From contig NMRA01000024.1 in NCBI GenBank assembly GCA_002633005.1, positions 577,803 to 641,802 on the forward strand: a stretch of 64,000 nt of DNA, written 5' to 3'. Below, piece after piece: positions 53,452-64,000 of the stretch. A program made the translations under genes and the position numbers. The notes beneath the pieces were generated by a model. The model made no database searches. It was given only the letters and a program-made list of their open reading frames with translations, and was not told the origin of the DNA. Origin of the DNA: Phoronis australis. Its lineage: Eukaryota; Phoronida; Phoronidae. Numbering within the stretch: the stretch's first letter is position 1; each line of letters starts with the position of its first letter.

Positions 53452-53984
53452 CTGAAAACATTAATGCGCCATAATCAAAATTATGATTCTATTTTTTCAG
53501 GCAACTGTTTATCTATTATAGACTTTCCAATGTCAACGTGCTCCCTTCGACTAGGTATCGGGTTCGTTACGTACTTGTGCGTAGCAGGTGTCAAATTTGG
53601 CGTCATGGTTTGACGTTTATTTACTGCCTTCTGGTTTACAATCAAAAATAAGTGCAGGTCATCTTATGTGTTGTCTCTTCTTGCTGTTTGTGAGAACGAT
53701 GGAAAGAAATTTGGAATGTGCCATTTGACAGTTGTTTCAAAACAAACCTAGATTATAACATAGTTATTGTCCTTTCTGTTCATGTTTCCTTTACAAGAAG
53801 TAGTTATCCCCAATTAAAGAAATGTGTCATAAAAGTTCACTTGCAAAGACACGTCTCCTATCAGGATAAGACCCATAAGTTTGTTTTCGTTTCTGAATGG
53901 CATTCAAGTAAAAACTAGGTTAGTCTGTACATGTCAGAATCTTACATTGATGTCAACCAACTAGTTAGGTGTACACGTTACTAC

Positions 53985-54230
53985 TGTCGACACCTTGTGG
54001 TCAAATTGTAAAACTATTCCTAGAAATAGTTGGTCAGTTGGCTGCCCCACCTGGTAGTCAAATATTAAACCTATCCAAAGGGATATATAGCTGGTTAGTT
54101 GGTTGACATCCAACATCCAATAGCTGCCCCACCTGGTGGACAACTACTAAAGCTGTCCAAAGAGACAGATAGCTGGTTAGTTGGTTGACATCCAACATCC
54201 GATAGCTGCCCCACCTGGTTGCAAACGGCA
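53985..54230 (-). repeat. Left ~85-bp tandem array (three units)
   Basis: Units begin at the CCCCACCTGGT blocks near 54035, 54125 and 54208. On the - strand each contains ACCAGGTGGGGC, matching 12 or 13 of 14 positions of the CTCF core. Confidence 0.75.
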
Positions 54231-56417
54231 GGACGGTGGAAAAGGAGATAGCAAATGGGGTGGAGTTTAGATGATGTCTCGGCCACAACAAGGGGCAATT
54301 AGTTTAATTGGATGTGAACCAACTACTAGTGTCTGTTGCATCAAAATAGTCACTTACACACAGTATGCCCGTTATTTAGTTGATGGGGCCCAAGTACTCC
54401 TATCCGTTGCATCAAATATAGTCATATACACAGAGGCGTGATTTAGTAAATGGGGTGGTGGTACCCAAATTTTCTCTCAGTAACAAGATAGAAGAAAATG
54501 CCCCTTATTTAGTAGATGACGTAGGATCCGAGTTTAGACAACTGACAGTCCCTATAAACAGCAATGATCAAATCAAGCAGAGAATGCAAAATTCAAGCCT
54601 GTGAATGCAGAATGTTTAATTGTTGTGCACATATTAATACAGGGTATGTAGATGTACAAGTCAACAGCTACTGCACCTACCATGAGTGACATTAGAAAAT
54701 TCAAAAATCAAATTGTCTCTGTTTATCTTGATATGTTTTTCTGAAGCCATTCTTTGTGCACTAATATATGCACCAACTTTACAACAACACATTTCATTTC
54801 ACTGCAGTCTCCATTCAGTATTATAAAAGATCTGTATTTTTTGTCACTGCTGTTTCCTTGGTATCACTTATTATATTATGAGTGTTCACAGTCCAGATTA
54901 ATCCTTTGTTGGCTCACCTACAGCTCATTGGCCCATGCAGCCTAGTCTGTTGTGTGGGCCATATTACTACAGGCTCATTAACTTTCTGTTTACAAACATT
55001 GTATCACTTAGACAGCTCAAACTACAAGTCTCAATGAATGATTGTATATGGACACAAATAGACTTGTAGTCATATAATTCACAGTGAATGAACACTACAG
55101 TTGTGATGAGGGATTGTCCCATGTTTGGGAGAAAGACCCAATAAGTGTAATTACCCCAACTATAAACTGTAGTAAACATCTCTGCCTGTACATGGCGAAT
55201 TTTCAAAATGCATCAACAAATAATTTTCGTTAAAGGCAAACACCACGGCGGTAGTCAGCTGGAAAAAACAACCAAGTAAGGTTTTCGATTTTAAAAACCG
55301 ATGAACTAATAAGCTAAAAACTACAAACATTGTGAAGCTCAACGACCATGCGTATTGATATACTCTGTGGATTTACTAAACACTGATCAAAGTTGACAAT
55401 ATTACATGAATTATTCTTTTAATAGTCTTTCAATCTCGTTTAACCAGATTTTTAACTCGGCCACAATTGTATTTAAATTGTGCCCTCTCAATTTTTATGA
55501 CTTGACAAAAAGCTAGTCAAGAATAGTTATGAAGTCAGTGCAACCGAAATTGTCCAGAGATTCCAAATCTTCAATGTGGCTATCATCATATTTGCAATTT
55601 AGTATATACTTTATGGCTTGAGTTTCAACAAAAACTAAAATTAAACTAATGGCACTTGTTGTTTTGTTTGCTGTTAAATGTTCAGTTTAGCTGTAATCTG
55701 GAAAGTTCAGGGATGGGTTCACAATTAACTGAACTATTTAAGTTTCGCTGACATTCAAAATGTACCACTATTTTGGTACTTCAAGTTTAAGAATAAAATA
55801 AAAAGATATCGACTAATCCATTCCCGATAAGAGAAAAAAGTAGACAGGAGCATTAAAATTGACATAACAACAAAAACTGGTTTGAAACATAGTTAAAACA
55901 ATCTTCCTTTGGGAAGTGGCACATGGTCAAGTTAAAAAAATTAACTTTTTAGTCGTATTATGATATTTAATATAACTCTCCACAGTTGCAATCCTTAAAC
56001 AGTCTCAGCTGCAATTCCACTATTGCCAGAGGAAACCAGCTTGGGTAAAATAACAAGCATCATTGTTAAAACAGCAGTGCTAGCTATTACCTTTCCACTT
56101 CATTAGCTCAGATCTGCATCAACACAAAGGGCGAGCTGAATAGGCATCACAAAAGTTGTCTGGGGCTAAGGGAATCTGAGCAGTGACCTGTGTAAGCAAG
56201 AAATTCTTCACATAAGCTCATCAACTGTAGCAGACAAGGCTGCTTTTCATTTTAAAATTATTTGAAAATGGAGACAAAAACAAAATATAAGTATTTGATA
56301 GAAATTTTATTTTGGTTTTAAAACTATTTCACTTTCAATTTTTTAATTGTTTTATATCTGATATTTTCACGAACACATGTTAGTTTCAATATTTTAAATA
56401 CAAAATATTTTCAAAAT

Positions 56418-56556
56418 TGTTTTCTAAGATTTTCTATTTAAGCATGTTTTACTTTTCAAATAAATTTCTTTTCCTTTAAAACATATCGTTTTCTAAGATT
56501 TTCTATTTGAGCATGTTTTACTTTTCAAATAAAGTTCTTTTCCTTTAAAACATATT
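56418..56556. repeat. 69-bp direct tandem duplication
   Basis: GTTTTCTAAGATTTTCTATT starts at 56419 and again at 56488. The two units are nearly identical, AT-rich and non-coding. Confidence 0.9.
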
Positions 56557-56579
56557 GTTTTCTTAGCAATTAAATTAAA

Positions 56580-57135
56580 ATTTGCTATTGGATGTTGGAT
56601 GTCACCAAACTAACCAACTATGTGTCCTTTGTATAGCTTCATGATTTGACCACCAGGTGGGGCAGCTATTGGATGTTGGATATCAACCAACACCTTTGTA
56701 TAACTCCGTGATTTGAGCACCAGGTGGGGCAGCTATTGGATGTTGGATGTCAACCAACTAACTACATCTAAGCTGTATCTGCCAGAGATCATTTGACCAC
56801 CAGGTGGAGCAGCTATTGGGTGTTGGATGTCAACCAACTAACTTCATCTTAGCTGTATATGCCAGTTATCGTCGTTTGTCCACCAGGTGGAGCAGCTATT
56901 GGATATTGGAGGTCAACCAACTAACTGCATCTTAGCTGTATATGCCAGTGATCGTTTGTCTACCAGGTGGAGCAGCTATTGAATATTGGAGATCAACCAA
57001 CTAACTACATCTTAGCTGTATATGCCAGTGATCGTTTGTTCATCAGGTGGAGCAGCTATTGGATGTTGGATGTCAACCAACTAACCAACTATCTGCCCCT
57101 TTATATAACTTCATGATTTGACCATCAGATGGGCA
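56580..57135 (+). repeat. Right ~80-bp tandem array (seven units)
   Basis: Seven diverged units each carry a CCACCAGGTGG(G/A)GCAGC-type block. Three of them match the CTCF core at 13 of 14 positions. Related units in the left array are inverted. Confidence 0.8.
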
Positions 57136-57140
57136 GGTTG

Positions 57141-58216
57141 AACTACCTTGTCGAGCGTGTGTGTATATGATATGTGTCTTCGTATTTATGCATGAATAGG
57201 ACTTGCTGTAAATGAAATTTGTTCTATTAAACTTTATTTTTCCAATCCAGGGATCCTGCACTTTTTATACCCGCGAAAGGTACGGTGATAATACGAAGTT
57301 ACCTTGAAATGCGCTAAATTGCGGGGATTTATGGTAAAACACAACATTTATACAAGTGCCCTCGTGATAGCGTATATTTCCGGGCGCAATTCGTGTAGTT
57401 CTCACTTGGCCGACTGTCGCTGTTATTGAACGGGAATCTGTTTATTTTTATATTGTAACGAGTGATTTTGCGAAACATTCCAGGACCATAGTTAGAATAT
57501 TCCACTGACGCAACTCTTTTTTATAATTTAAAATGTCAGAGGCCAAAATTGTTGTGACAATTTGGGCCTGCAGCGCTGACCCAAATTTAAGTTTTAAAAT
57601 TGTGACAATTTGTGACGTTTTGACAATTTGGGCCTGCACAGAGGGCCCAAGGATACTCGCTAAACACTGATTTTTTGCCAGGACATGTGAGATATTGCAT
57701 GAAATTTGGTTTGCGAAACACTACCTTGGTCATTTCGATTTGTACATTACGTAGTGTACATAAAACGGCAGGTGCGTTTGCTTTATTTTTTTTTTCATTT
57801 TTGTTTGTCGATAACAGTCAGTGTTTTATTCCGTCAAACCCGAATTTGCTAATTTGGTATACTCGTAATACCTGCAATTCGATGGCACAATTTTATAAGC
57901 GAAAAGTGAATAGCGTCATTAGGCTTCAATAGAAGATGAGTAAAATGGGTAAAATCAGTGAATGTAGGTTGTTTATCATTCATGTATTGCACGGAGATAA
58001 ATACACCATTGGACTGACAAAGTTCTGTCCATTCTATGTTTTTGTACAGTGCTTGAGGGAAATGATAGTGTTTCGTGGACAAAAATAACATATTAATAGA
58101 GCTATACTTGACACACGTCAATCCACGTTACTGCACGATAGTTGAACCTGAAACTTTTTATTTTTGTCATCAAATGTGTTGTTCCTTCCAGTAAAGTCTG
58201 CGCAGCGTCATGTGAG
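57141..58216. other. Intergenic, nothing recognised
   Basis: A local repeat of TTGTGACAATTTGGGCCTGCA occurs near 57551-57639. No gene is supported. Confidence 0.4.
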
Positions 58217-58459
58217 CCTGGGGCCAGCTCCAAGAAACTGACTTAAGTTCATTTTTGACTTAAGTTTAAGATTTGTCTTCAATTCCGAACTTTGAAACTA
58301 CCACATTCTGTTAGTGAAATTTAAGACACACAGTTAATTCAAACTTAAAATCTCTTTCTTGAATTGGTTTTGAGACAAATTTAACTTTTATTTTAAAATT
58401 TACTAAAAAAATTTAGGATTTGTCTTAGCTAAGTCAGTTTTGTTGGAACGCGCCCCTGG
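58217..58459. mobile_element. 243-bp MITE with ~30-bp inverted ends
   Basis: The left end CCTGGGGCCAGCTCCAAGAA followed by ACTGACTTAAG pairs with the inverse of the right end, CCAGGGGCGCGTTCCAACAA followed by AACTGACTTAG. The interior is AT-rich with repeated TTAAGTTTAAG and GACAAATTTAA. No target duplication is clear. Confidence 0.7.
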
Positions 58460-58993
58460 TTTCTTACGAGTCTGGCAATATCACCCAAGAAGATGTCATC
58501 ATTCGTCACAAGCGAAGCTTTCACTAGCGAATTCAGTTTCGGAACACTTCGGCTAAATACAAGAAATTCAATAAAAAGTAATTATTTTTACTGTAAAGGA
58601 TAAATAGTAGTTTCCGATCACAAAGAAACACGCGAAATCAGCGGGATCTGAGCTGTAAATATTCTGAGAGTATTTTCACCTGACAAATCACATTTTGTAG
58701 TTGGATAGAGTATTACTATAAATTTTATAGTTCATTATTAACTTCCGAAGTTTAAAGTCCTTTTCGGTAAAAGATGATAGTGGACCACATTATCACACTT
58801 GCAAAGCACTAGATGGCGCAGTGAAGAGCCAGTCACGGAGCAGACGAAGAAACTCATGGCTTCAAAACTGCTACAAGATCGGAGGGCCTAGTAAACGGAA
58901 AGGTTCTTGCACGAGTTTTGGCAGTTCCTGCAGAACTCTCAGTTACGGTGACAGTTCCAATTCTGGATGCATTATCAACTTCAAGGCCTCCCC

Positions 58994-59053
58994 AATTTTG
59001 AGAACCAGTTTAATGCCCCGTTATTCGGCCGAGAAAACTGGTTCCGTAATGCT
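58994..59053. repeat. Hairpin repeat, copy 3
   Basis: ATTTTGAGAACCAGTTTAATGCC and GAAAACTGGTTCCGTAATGC form imperfect arms of the same small element as 37124-37183, with a similar TTATTC centre. Confidence 0.7.
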
Positions 59054-59954
59054 GGACTCTAGTAAGCGCCTATTGCCATGCTTGAGATTTGGGGATATTT
59101 TACTGTAGATTAGGGACAAATACTGGAGATTTTCCATGTCATTATCAATCAATTAGTGATAAAAGAAATTACAATTTCTCAGTAAGTGCTTTGCCCGCTA
59201 GAGCTTTGAAATTTCGATATACTTTTGGAAAGATTGAAGGACACGACGCAATTAATCTAGTTGACTGTATGTCTTGGAAAATTTCGTATTTATCGACAGC
59301 GTCTTAAAAACACAACTCCCAATTTGACATACTTTAAAAAGGAAGTCTTCGAGTATTTAAAATTGAAAAATACTTATTTTACAATAATCTGAAATTCGAA
59401 GATTTTAATAACAGATGGGCCTCCATGGTACTTGTATTTTGAGTTGTAAATGACTCCACCAGAAGTGTTCATGTGCGTATGATTATTTTCTCTTCATTTT
59501 CACGTGTTTGTAAAAAGAACTATGTTTTGGAATAATAAAAAACTGTTTTTATTTATTGCTGATGCTTGGTGTGACCCACGATTGAAAGTGCTCATCAAGG
59601 ATTCAGTCAGTAAAGTTAAAGCTTTTGTGTAAATTCAGTGTATTGGTATTTTTAAAATGTGAACCCCAGTGGGTACATGTGGAAGATGACATAAGTCAAT
59701 AATTCTAGTAACCCGCCTCAGGCATGCCAACGTAAAATTTACCACCCACATCGACTAGGTAGCCGGGAACATTATGTATAGGAAATAAAATCTGTAGTAC
59801 TAAAGATACTGCTCACTAAAAGGATACTAAATACGTTTTTGCCTATCAGCTGATTTAAATGCCAATTTCTAATCGTTAAAACACTTCAAGCTACATTGTG
59901 CAACTGTTTACCTGGGAAAAACGAAAATCAAATTAGGCATTCTACTCTCATGAA

Positions 59955-60235
59955 CTCGGTCTGACTCATGATATTCCTTAGGGTGATAGAAACCTATTTC
60001 CGTTAGGAAAACTTACAAAAAACATTAGGAAATCGAGAAAACACTTCAGAGATAATTAGGGTTGGCCTACGCTAAATTGCGAATTCAAAATGTCGCATTG
60101 CCTTGAGTTACTAACCGTAATGGAAACCTATCATGGTAATAAAGAATGTTATAGAACTGATTTTACGAAAGTAAACCGCCTAATTCGATTTGTGTTTTAG
60201 CCAGCTAAACAGCGAGAAATGTAGCTTTAAATACT
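59955..60235. repeat. Dispersed repeat family A, copy 3
   Basis: Blocks GATATTCCTTAGGGTGATAG, CTTCAGAGATAATTAGGG, TTGCGAATTC and CAGCTAAACAGCGAGAAATG followed by TAGCTTTAAAT follow the order of the copies near 955 and 41480. Confidence 0.45.
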
Positions 60236-61865
60236 GCATGTAAATACTAATTAGTAGACCTGTAAGAGTTTGATTCAAGTTCGTCAACTTCTCAGTAAGC
60301 TTGCAAACGTGACTAACTCATAGGGCGAGCTAATGGACGTCTGTGAGGAAAGGCTGCACGTCTCGAGCCACCGGATCTGTATCCTCTACGTGACACATTG
60401 AAGACAATGGTCTGTGACTCATAATAAAGAGTTTGGCGTATATAAAACTTAAGTTTCAAGTTATAACTTAACTTTTTAATATAACTGAAGTTTTTCGTGC
60501 TATCAAAACTTATGTTTTTCTGATAACTTGTTTTGTTAAAAATAGTACTGCTATCAGAGTTTGAATTTGAAACAAGATGGAAAATGTCCTTAGTTTATCC
60601 AATGTGCTTTCAAAAGCTCACAAATTCTTGCAGCCATTTGTTTCAAAGTGCATACGCGAAAGTATGCTTGTGAGATTAAACTTACAGTTCTAACCCCGGT
60701 TGTGCCTGTTGAATCTCCATGTAACATTAGTATGGGGAGATTTCAGAGCTGTGCTCGAGACTGCTGGTTAGAAATACGACTAGCGCTGCTCATTATGTAG
60801 AGCTGTACATTGCGTTTTCAGAGTAACAAAGAAAAGTTCATAAAAATAATGGGAATTGAAATTTATCGCAGTTGCCAACAGTTTCATCACCTGATCATTA
60901 TATTCCTTAGGTTATAATTGTCATAGAACTTGAAATAAAAAGTTACAAAATATGTTATCTGGTTAGCCTGAAGTCCAACATTTATTAACAAATTAAGTAT
61001 TGTTACATGCATGGTTTGCTCTAGATTGTGATTGGATGGTAGCTTACCATGTGCATATTTTGTATTCAAGTTGTTTGGAATAAATTTGTTTTGAATGTCT
61101 TAGTAGTGAATCCATGGTTAAAACTCTATTCAAAAAAACTGCAAAACCCACCCATTGCAGCGCATGCTTAGAGTAAACTTGCGCACTTGTACTTGAATCC
61201 TGGAGAGTGATTGGTTAAGTTTTGAGTTTGAAGACTTGTATCTGGGCTCTGTATATACGTCAGTAAGTGCATGCGAGTTTTACAAATCAATGTTGTATAT
61301 TAAACAACATAATAAATATCCAGCAAGTTTACTTATCTTATACTGATAGCTTAAACCTGTCTGTTATTAAATTTTGGTGTCTTTATTGCAAAGTGTGACT
61401 TTAACTATCGTTGCAAAAGGATGGCTACCCAGACAACACAACGTACGCACTCATGAACTGTAGCTCATGGACCTATGAATTCAGTTATCTGATCTCAGAA
61501 ACGTTTGTTGTCACAAAACATGGATTATTTGCCTATGAAGCTAAGCGAGCTGATGCAGCTAAAAGAGATTAAGTGGTTTGTAGTTTGGCATAGATATATG
61601 TATGAGGTAGCTATAAATTAAAAGTCAAATGTCTACGTTTTCTAAATTCCGCCTCGTATAACCAGGTTGTACCTAGGGTTGCTTTCACTGAAGCTTGTTC
61701 GCGCCACGGAGTGTATAGGATTTACTGTTGATTGTCAACAATACGAAACTTTGACTTTTAAATTTATATTTTGAACGGTTGAAAATCATGATAGGTAATT
61801 TTAGGCACTATTTCTGGCCTAAGGATCGCGGGAAAAGTCTAGCAGTACTTCCCCTAAAATCACAT
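60236..61865. other. Intergenic, nothing recognised
   Basis: This is AT-rich sequence before the LTR element. No frame over 70 codons and no repeat structure stood out. Confidence 0.4.
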
Positions 61866-62749
61866 CTGTGACCCTTCCCGACAAATTGTCAGTTACTTGT
61901 TACTTGTTACGTTTTATTTTATGCTCTTGTCTCTGGGGACATTCTTGAATTTTGCATCGCCATTGTGTTCGTTAAGGTTTTCCCCGAACCCCGTCTCGGT
62001 TTCCTCTTTCTGTCGATTGGACTTGTTCGTCAATAAACACTCGCAAACCTTGTTCAGTTCAACTTATTGTCGCGGTGGAAGCGGCTTTTCCCACCCGAAG
62101 ATACTCTAATGCAACTGTAGTCTTCAGACAACAAGCCCATTTGTTATTTTTGAGTGTAAAACGTGAGTATTAGACATTTTTATATCCGGAACCTTCGTTC
62201 AACATGGCCGTACGCGCCCCTAAACAATGGTCTCTAACTAAAACGGAGTCCATCACCACCTATGAGAACTGGCTGCCGAATCTTATATATACTCTTAGTC
62301 TAGACAAAACCTTTGAGCCGTTTCTGACTTCTCAGTGGTTCAAGAAAACCAATGCCAACCCGTTGCGAGGTCTCGTCGATGAGGTCACTGACGTCGATAC
62401 TGCCAAGCGACTGACCGCCGAACCAAATAATGCCCGACTCGAACTCAGCTTGGACAAGTGGCTAACTACTGCCCCGTCAACTCCTGGAACTCGATAGTCA
62501 AGGACTCGGTGTCTCTGACTGACATAACTGGCAAAATTCAGACAGCGCTTTGGTTTTGCCTCGACCGGTGCTCATTTTTTAGACCTTAGCAATATCCGCC
62601 TGCAACCCGACGAGCGTCCCGAGGACATCTATCAACGCTTGACTGCCTTTTTCGAAGACAGTCTCCTCTCACCTGACTGTGACCTTGCCTACGATGGAGT
62701 AGCCGTGGATTATGAGCAGGACTTGACCCCGACGCTGGAAAATGTCATT

Positions 62750-62781
<32 letters not shown>

Positions 62782-63969
62782 GTATTTGTATATATGGCTT
62801 GGACTGGTCCACCCTGGCTATCCACTTCTAGTCAAACAAAAGTATGGAGATGAGCTTCGCAAGAACACGATGGCTTCGATTAAATCGGAAATATCTCCCG
62901 CACTAACTTCACTCCTGGAGGAACTTCGGACTATCGAAGACACCCGTGTGATGCGCATTGGTACACCTCCTGGTCGAAGAAGAAAGTTTTATTCTTGCAT
63001 TCTCTGCAAGACCGCCGGCCGACCATGGTCTTCCCACAACCTTGAAGATTGCATATTCTTACCTGACAGCGATAAGCGTCGCATCACCAGATCACGCCGG
63101 GTTACGGACTTTCAAGAAGATGACGCTGATCTCGACGACAAATCGTCCACTGAAGCTGCCGACGCCTCCTGTGGCCTTGTGTCCCTTGACACCCAATCAG
63201 CTCGACGTGTTTCTATCATGCAGTCTCCTGTCTTGAAAGCCATCTTCGAGGATCATCCCGTGCAAGTCATACTAGACACTGGTGCTACTACTTACATGGT
63301 GTGCGAGTCTGCCGTATCGTTATTCGGAATGACTATTTCCCCCACTTCGCAGATGGCCCGCCAGACTGACGGCATTACCCCCCTTGAGGTTGTTGGCGAG
63401 ATCCACTGCCGGCTTACCCGTGGCCGTCACAACTTTCGTCTGGATGCTTTGGTGGTTCGCCAGCTTGATGTTGACATTTTTTCTGGGAATCCCTTCATGT
63501 CCTACAATGACATTGCTGTTCGCCCCGCTATGCACCAGATCGTAATTGCTGGTTCTGATGTCGTTCCTTACGGTGTCAGTACTCCCAAGGAGATATTACC
63601 CACCGCGACTTATCCAGTCTTTTCTCTTGCGTTGCCCACAGCGTTCTGTCGTTTTCCCTGGCCTGTACATCGAACTGCTGATTCCCCCCTAGATACCAGT
63701 TGGGCGCTGGAGCCTAGATTGGATAACCCTCTTAATAAATCACTCGACCCTAAGCTGGCTTGGCCACGACCACAGGGAATCTCCTGAGTCGCCCACATTG
63801 TACGTGTAAAGAACGATACTGATTCACCTCTGCTAATTAAACATGGCGAACACATCTGCCAGGTGCGACAACTTTCAGAGTCGCTACCCGTCCCTGTGCT
63901 ACATCCGCCACTAGCGCCCTGCCTCCAGGCCCTCATACTAGACCACCTTTTTCAGATTCCATCCGGCTT
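61866..63969 (+). mobile_element. Decayed LTR retrotransposon, Ty3/gypsy-like (5' LTR, gag, protease)
   Basis: A probable 5' LTR runs from about TGTGACCC at 61866 to about 62047, with AATAAA at 62032-62037; its borders are uncertain. The gag start ATG is at 62204. The copy is cut at its 3' side by a MITE and the window edge before any reverse transcriptase. Two frameshifts, an in-frame stop and an inserted TA tract make it non-functional. Confidence 0.75.
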
Positions 63970-63970
63970 G
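62204..63970 (+). pseudogene. Broken gag-protease gene of the LTR element
   Basis: The gag N-terminus (MAVRAPKQWSLTKTES) is open to 62497. The frame then shifts twice, near 62470 and again near 62540, before continuing from about 62560 to a premature TGA at 63785-63787. After that stop it stays open to the MITE. A variant zinc knuckle C-x2-C-x9-H-x4-C begins at 62997. The aspartic protease active site Asp-Thr-Gly-Ala is at 63275-63286, in the usual hydrophobic context. The order gag, knuckle, protease fits Ty3/gypsy-type elements. I describe only what is present; the frame is not restored here. Confidence 0.75.
62748..62795. repeat. TA microsatellite inside the gag frame
   Basis: About 45 bases of TATATA with a few TG interruptions interrupt gag and are translated as alternating Tyr-Ile. 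Such a tract is foreign to gag proteins and must have expanded after insertion. Confidence 0.85.
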
Positions 63971-64000
63971 AACCTGGCGTGCGTTCAGTAGACGCTAGGA
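63966..64000. mobile_element. Left end of a MITE of the 31.98 kb family, cut by the window edge
   Basis: CTTGAACCTGGCGTGCGTTC followed by AGTAGACGCTAGGA matches GAACCTAGCGTGCATTCAG followed by TAGACGCTAGGA at 31979-32009. It interrupts the retroelement frame. Confidence 0.65.

Larger units (their letters stand above)
53940..57140. mobile_element. 3.2-kb non-coding element bounded by inverted ~80-bp repeat arrays
   Basis: The left array (53985-54230) has three units containing GCTGCCCCACCTGGT and GGTTAGTTGGTTGACATCCA. The right array (56580-57135) has seven units with the inverse order: CCACCAGGTGGGGCAGC, TATTGGATGTTGGATGTCAACC and AACTAAC. The 2.3 kb between is AT-rich with no ORF of note. 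The layout suggests the subterminal repeats of a non-autonomous DNA element. I do not recognise the superfamily. Confidence 0.6.

Overview
This window is from an animal nuclear genome. It is AT-rich, has spliced genes with GT-AG introns, and is dense in transposon debris. UNC5, a matrin/U1-type zinc-finger protein and a secreted MACPF protein point to a marine bilaterian invertebrate such as a hemichordate, echinoderm or lancelet. I cannot fix the species.

Layout. (1) 1-12.3 kb, + strand: the 3' half of a netrin receptor UNC5 gene, ten exons from the transmembrane segment through ZU5, UPA and death domains, with its 3'UTR. The extracellular exons lie off the left edge. (2) 12.3-20.2 kb: mostly non-coding, with two GC-rich MITE-like elements. 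It also holds a small coiled-coil gene on the - strand (16.32-16.62 kb, one frameshift), a probable divergent promoter, a TG microsatellite, and a mirror arrangement of GCGATCG-type motifs. (3) 20.28-24.34 kb: an intronless 1353-codon gene for a threefold-repeated acidic protein. Each repeat opens with a hydrophobic helix. Two perfect CRE palindromes sit just upstream. I do not recognise this protein, and it is the strongest candidate for something undescribed. A - strand pseudogene with two in-frame stops follows tail to tail. (4) 27.48-41.9 kb: five 3' exons of a U1/matrin-type C2H2 zinc-finger gene with a Gly/Ser/Gln/Tyr-rich tail. Its introns hold repeats, including a 3.9-kb element with long inverted ends (30.42-34.28 kb). 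(5) 42-51.9 kb: repeat-rich, with LINE 3' ends, THAP relics and a few doubtful small ORFs. (6) 51.97-53.45 kb: an intronless-CDS secreted MACPF protein on the - strand. (7) 53.9-57.14 kb: a non-coding segment bounded by inverted arrays of a ~80-bp repeat. (8) 61.87-64.0 kb: a decayed LTR retrotransposon (gag and protease) interrupted at the window edge by a MITE.

One theme crosses several regions. Two unrelated repeat families (27.9-29.3 and 46.3-47.1 kb; 53.9-57.1 kb) carry many copies of a sequence matching the animal CTCF core consensus, including five exact matches. The genes do not form an obvious shared pathway; they are independent neighbours.
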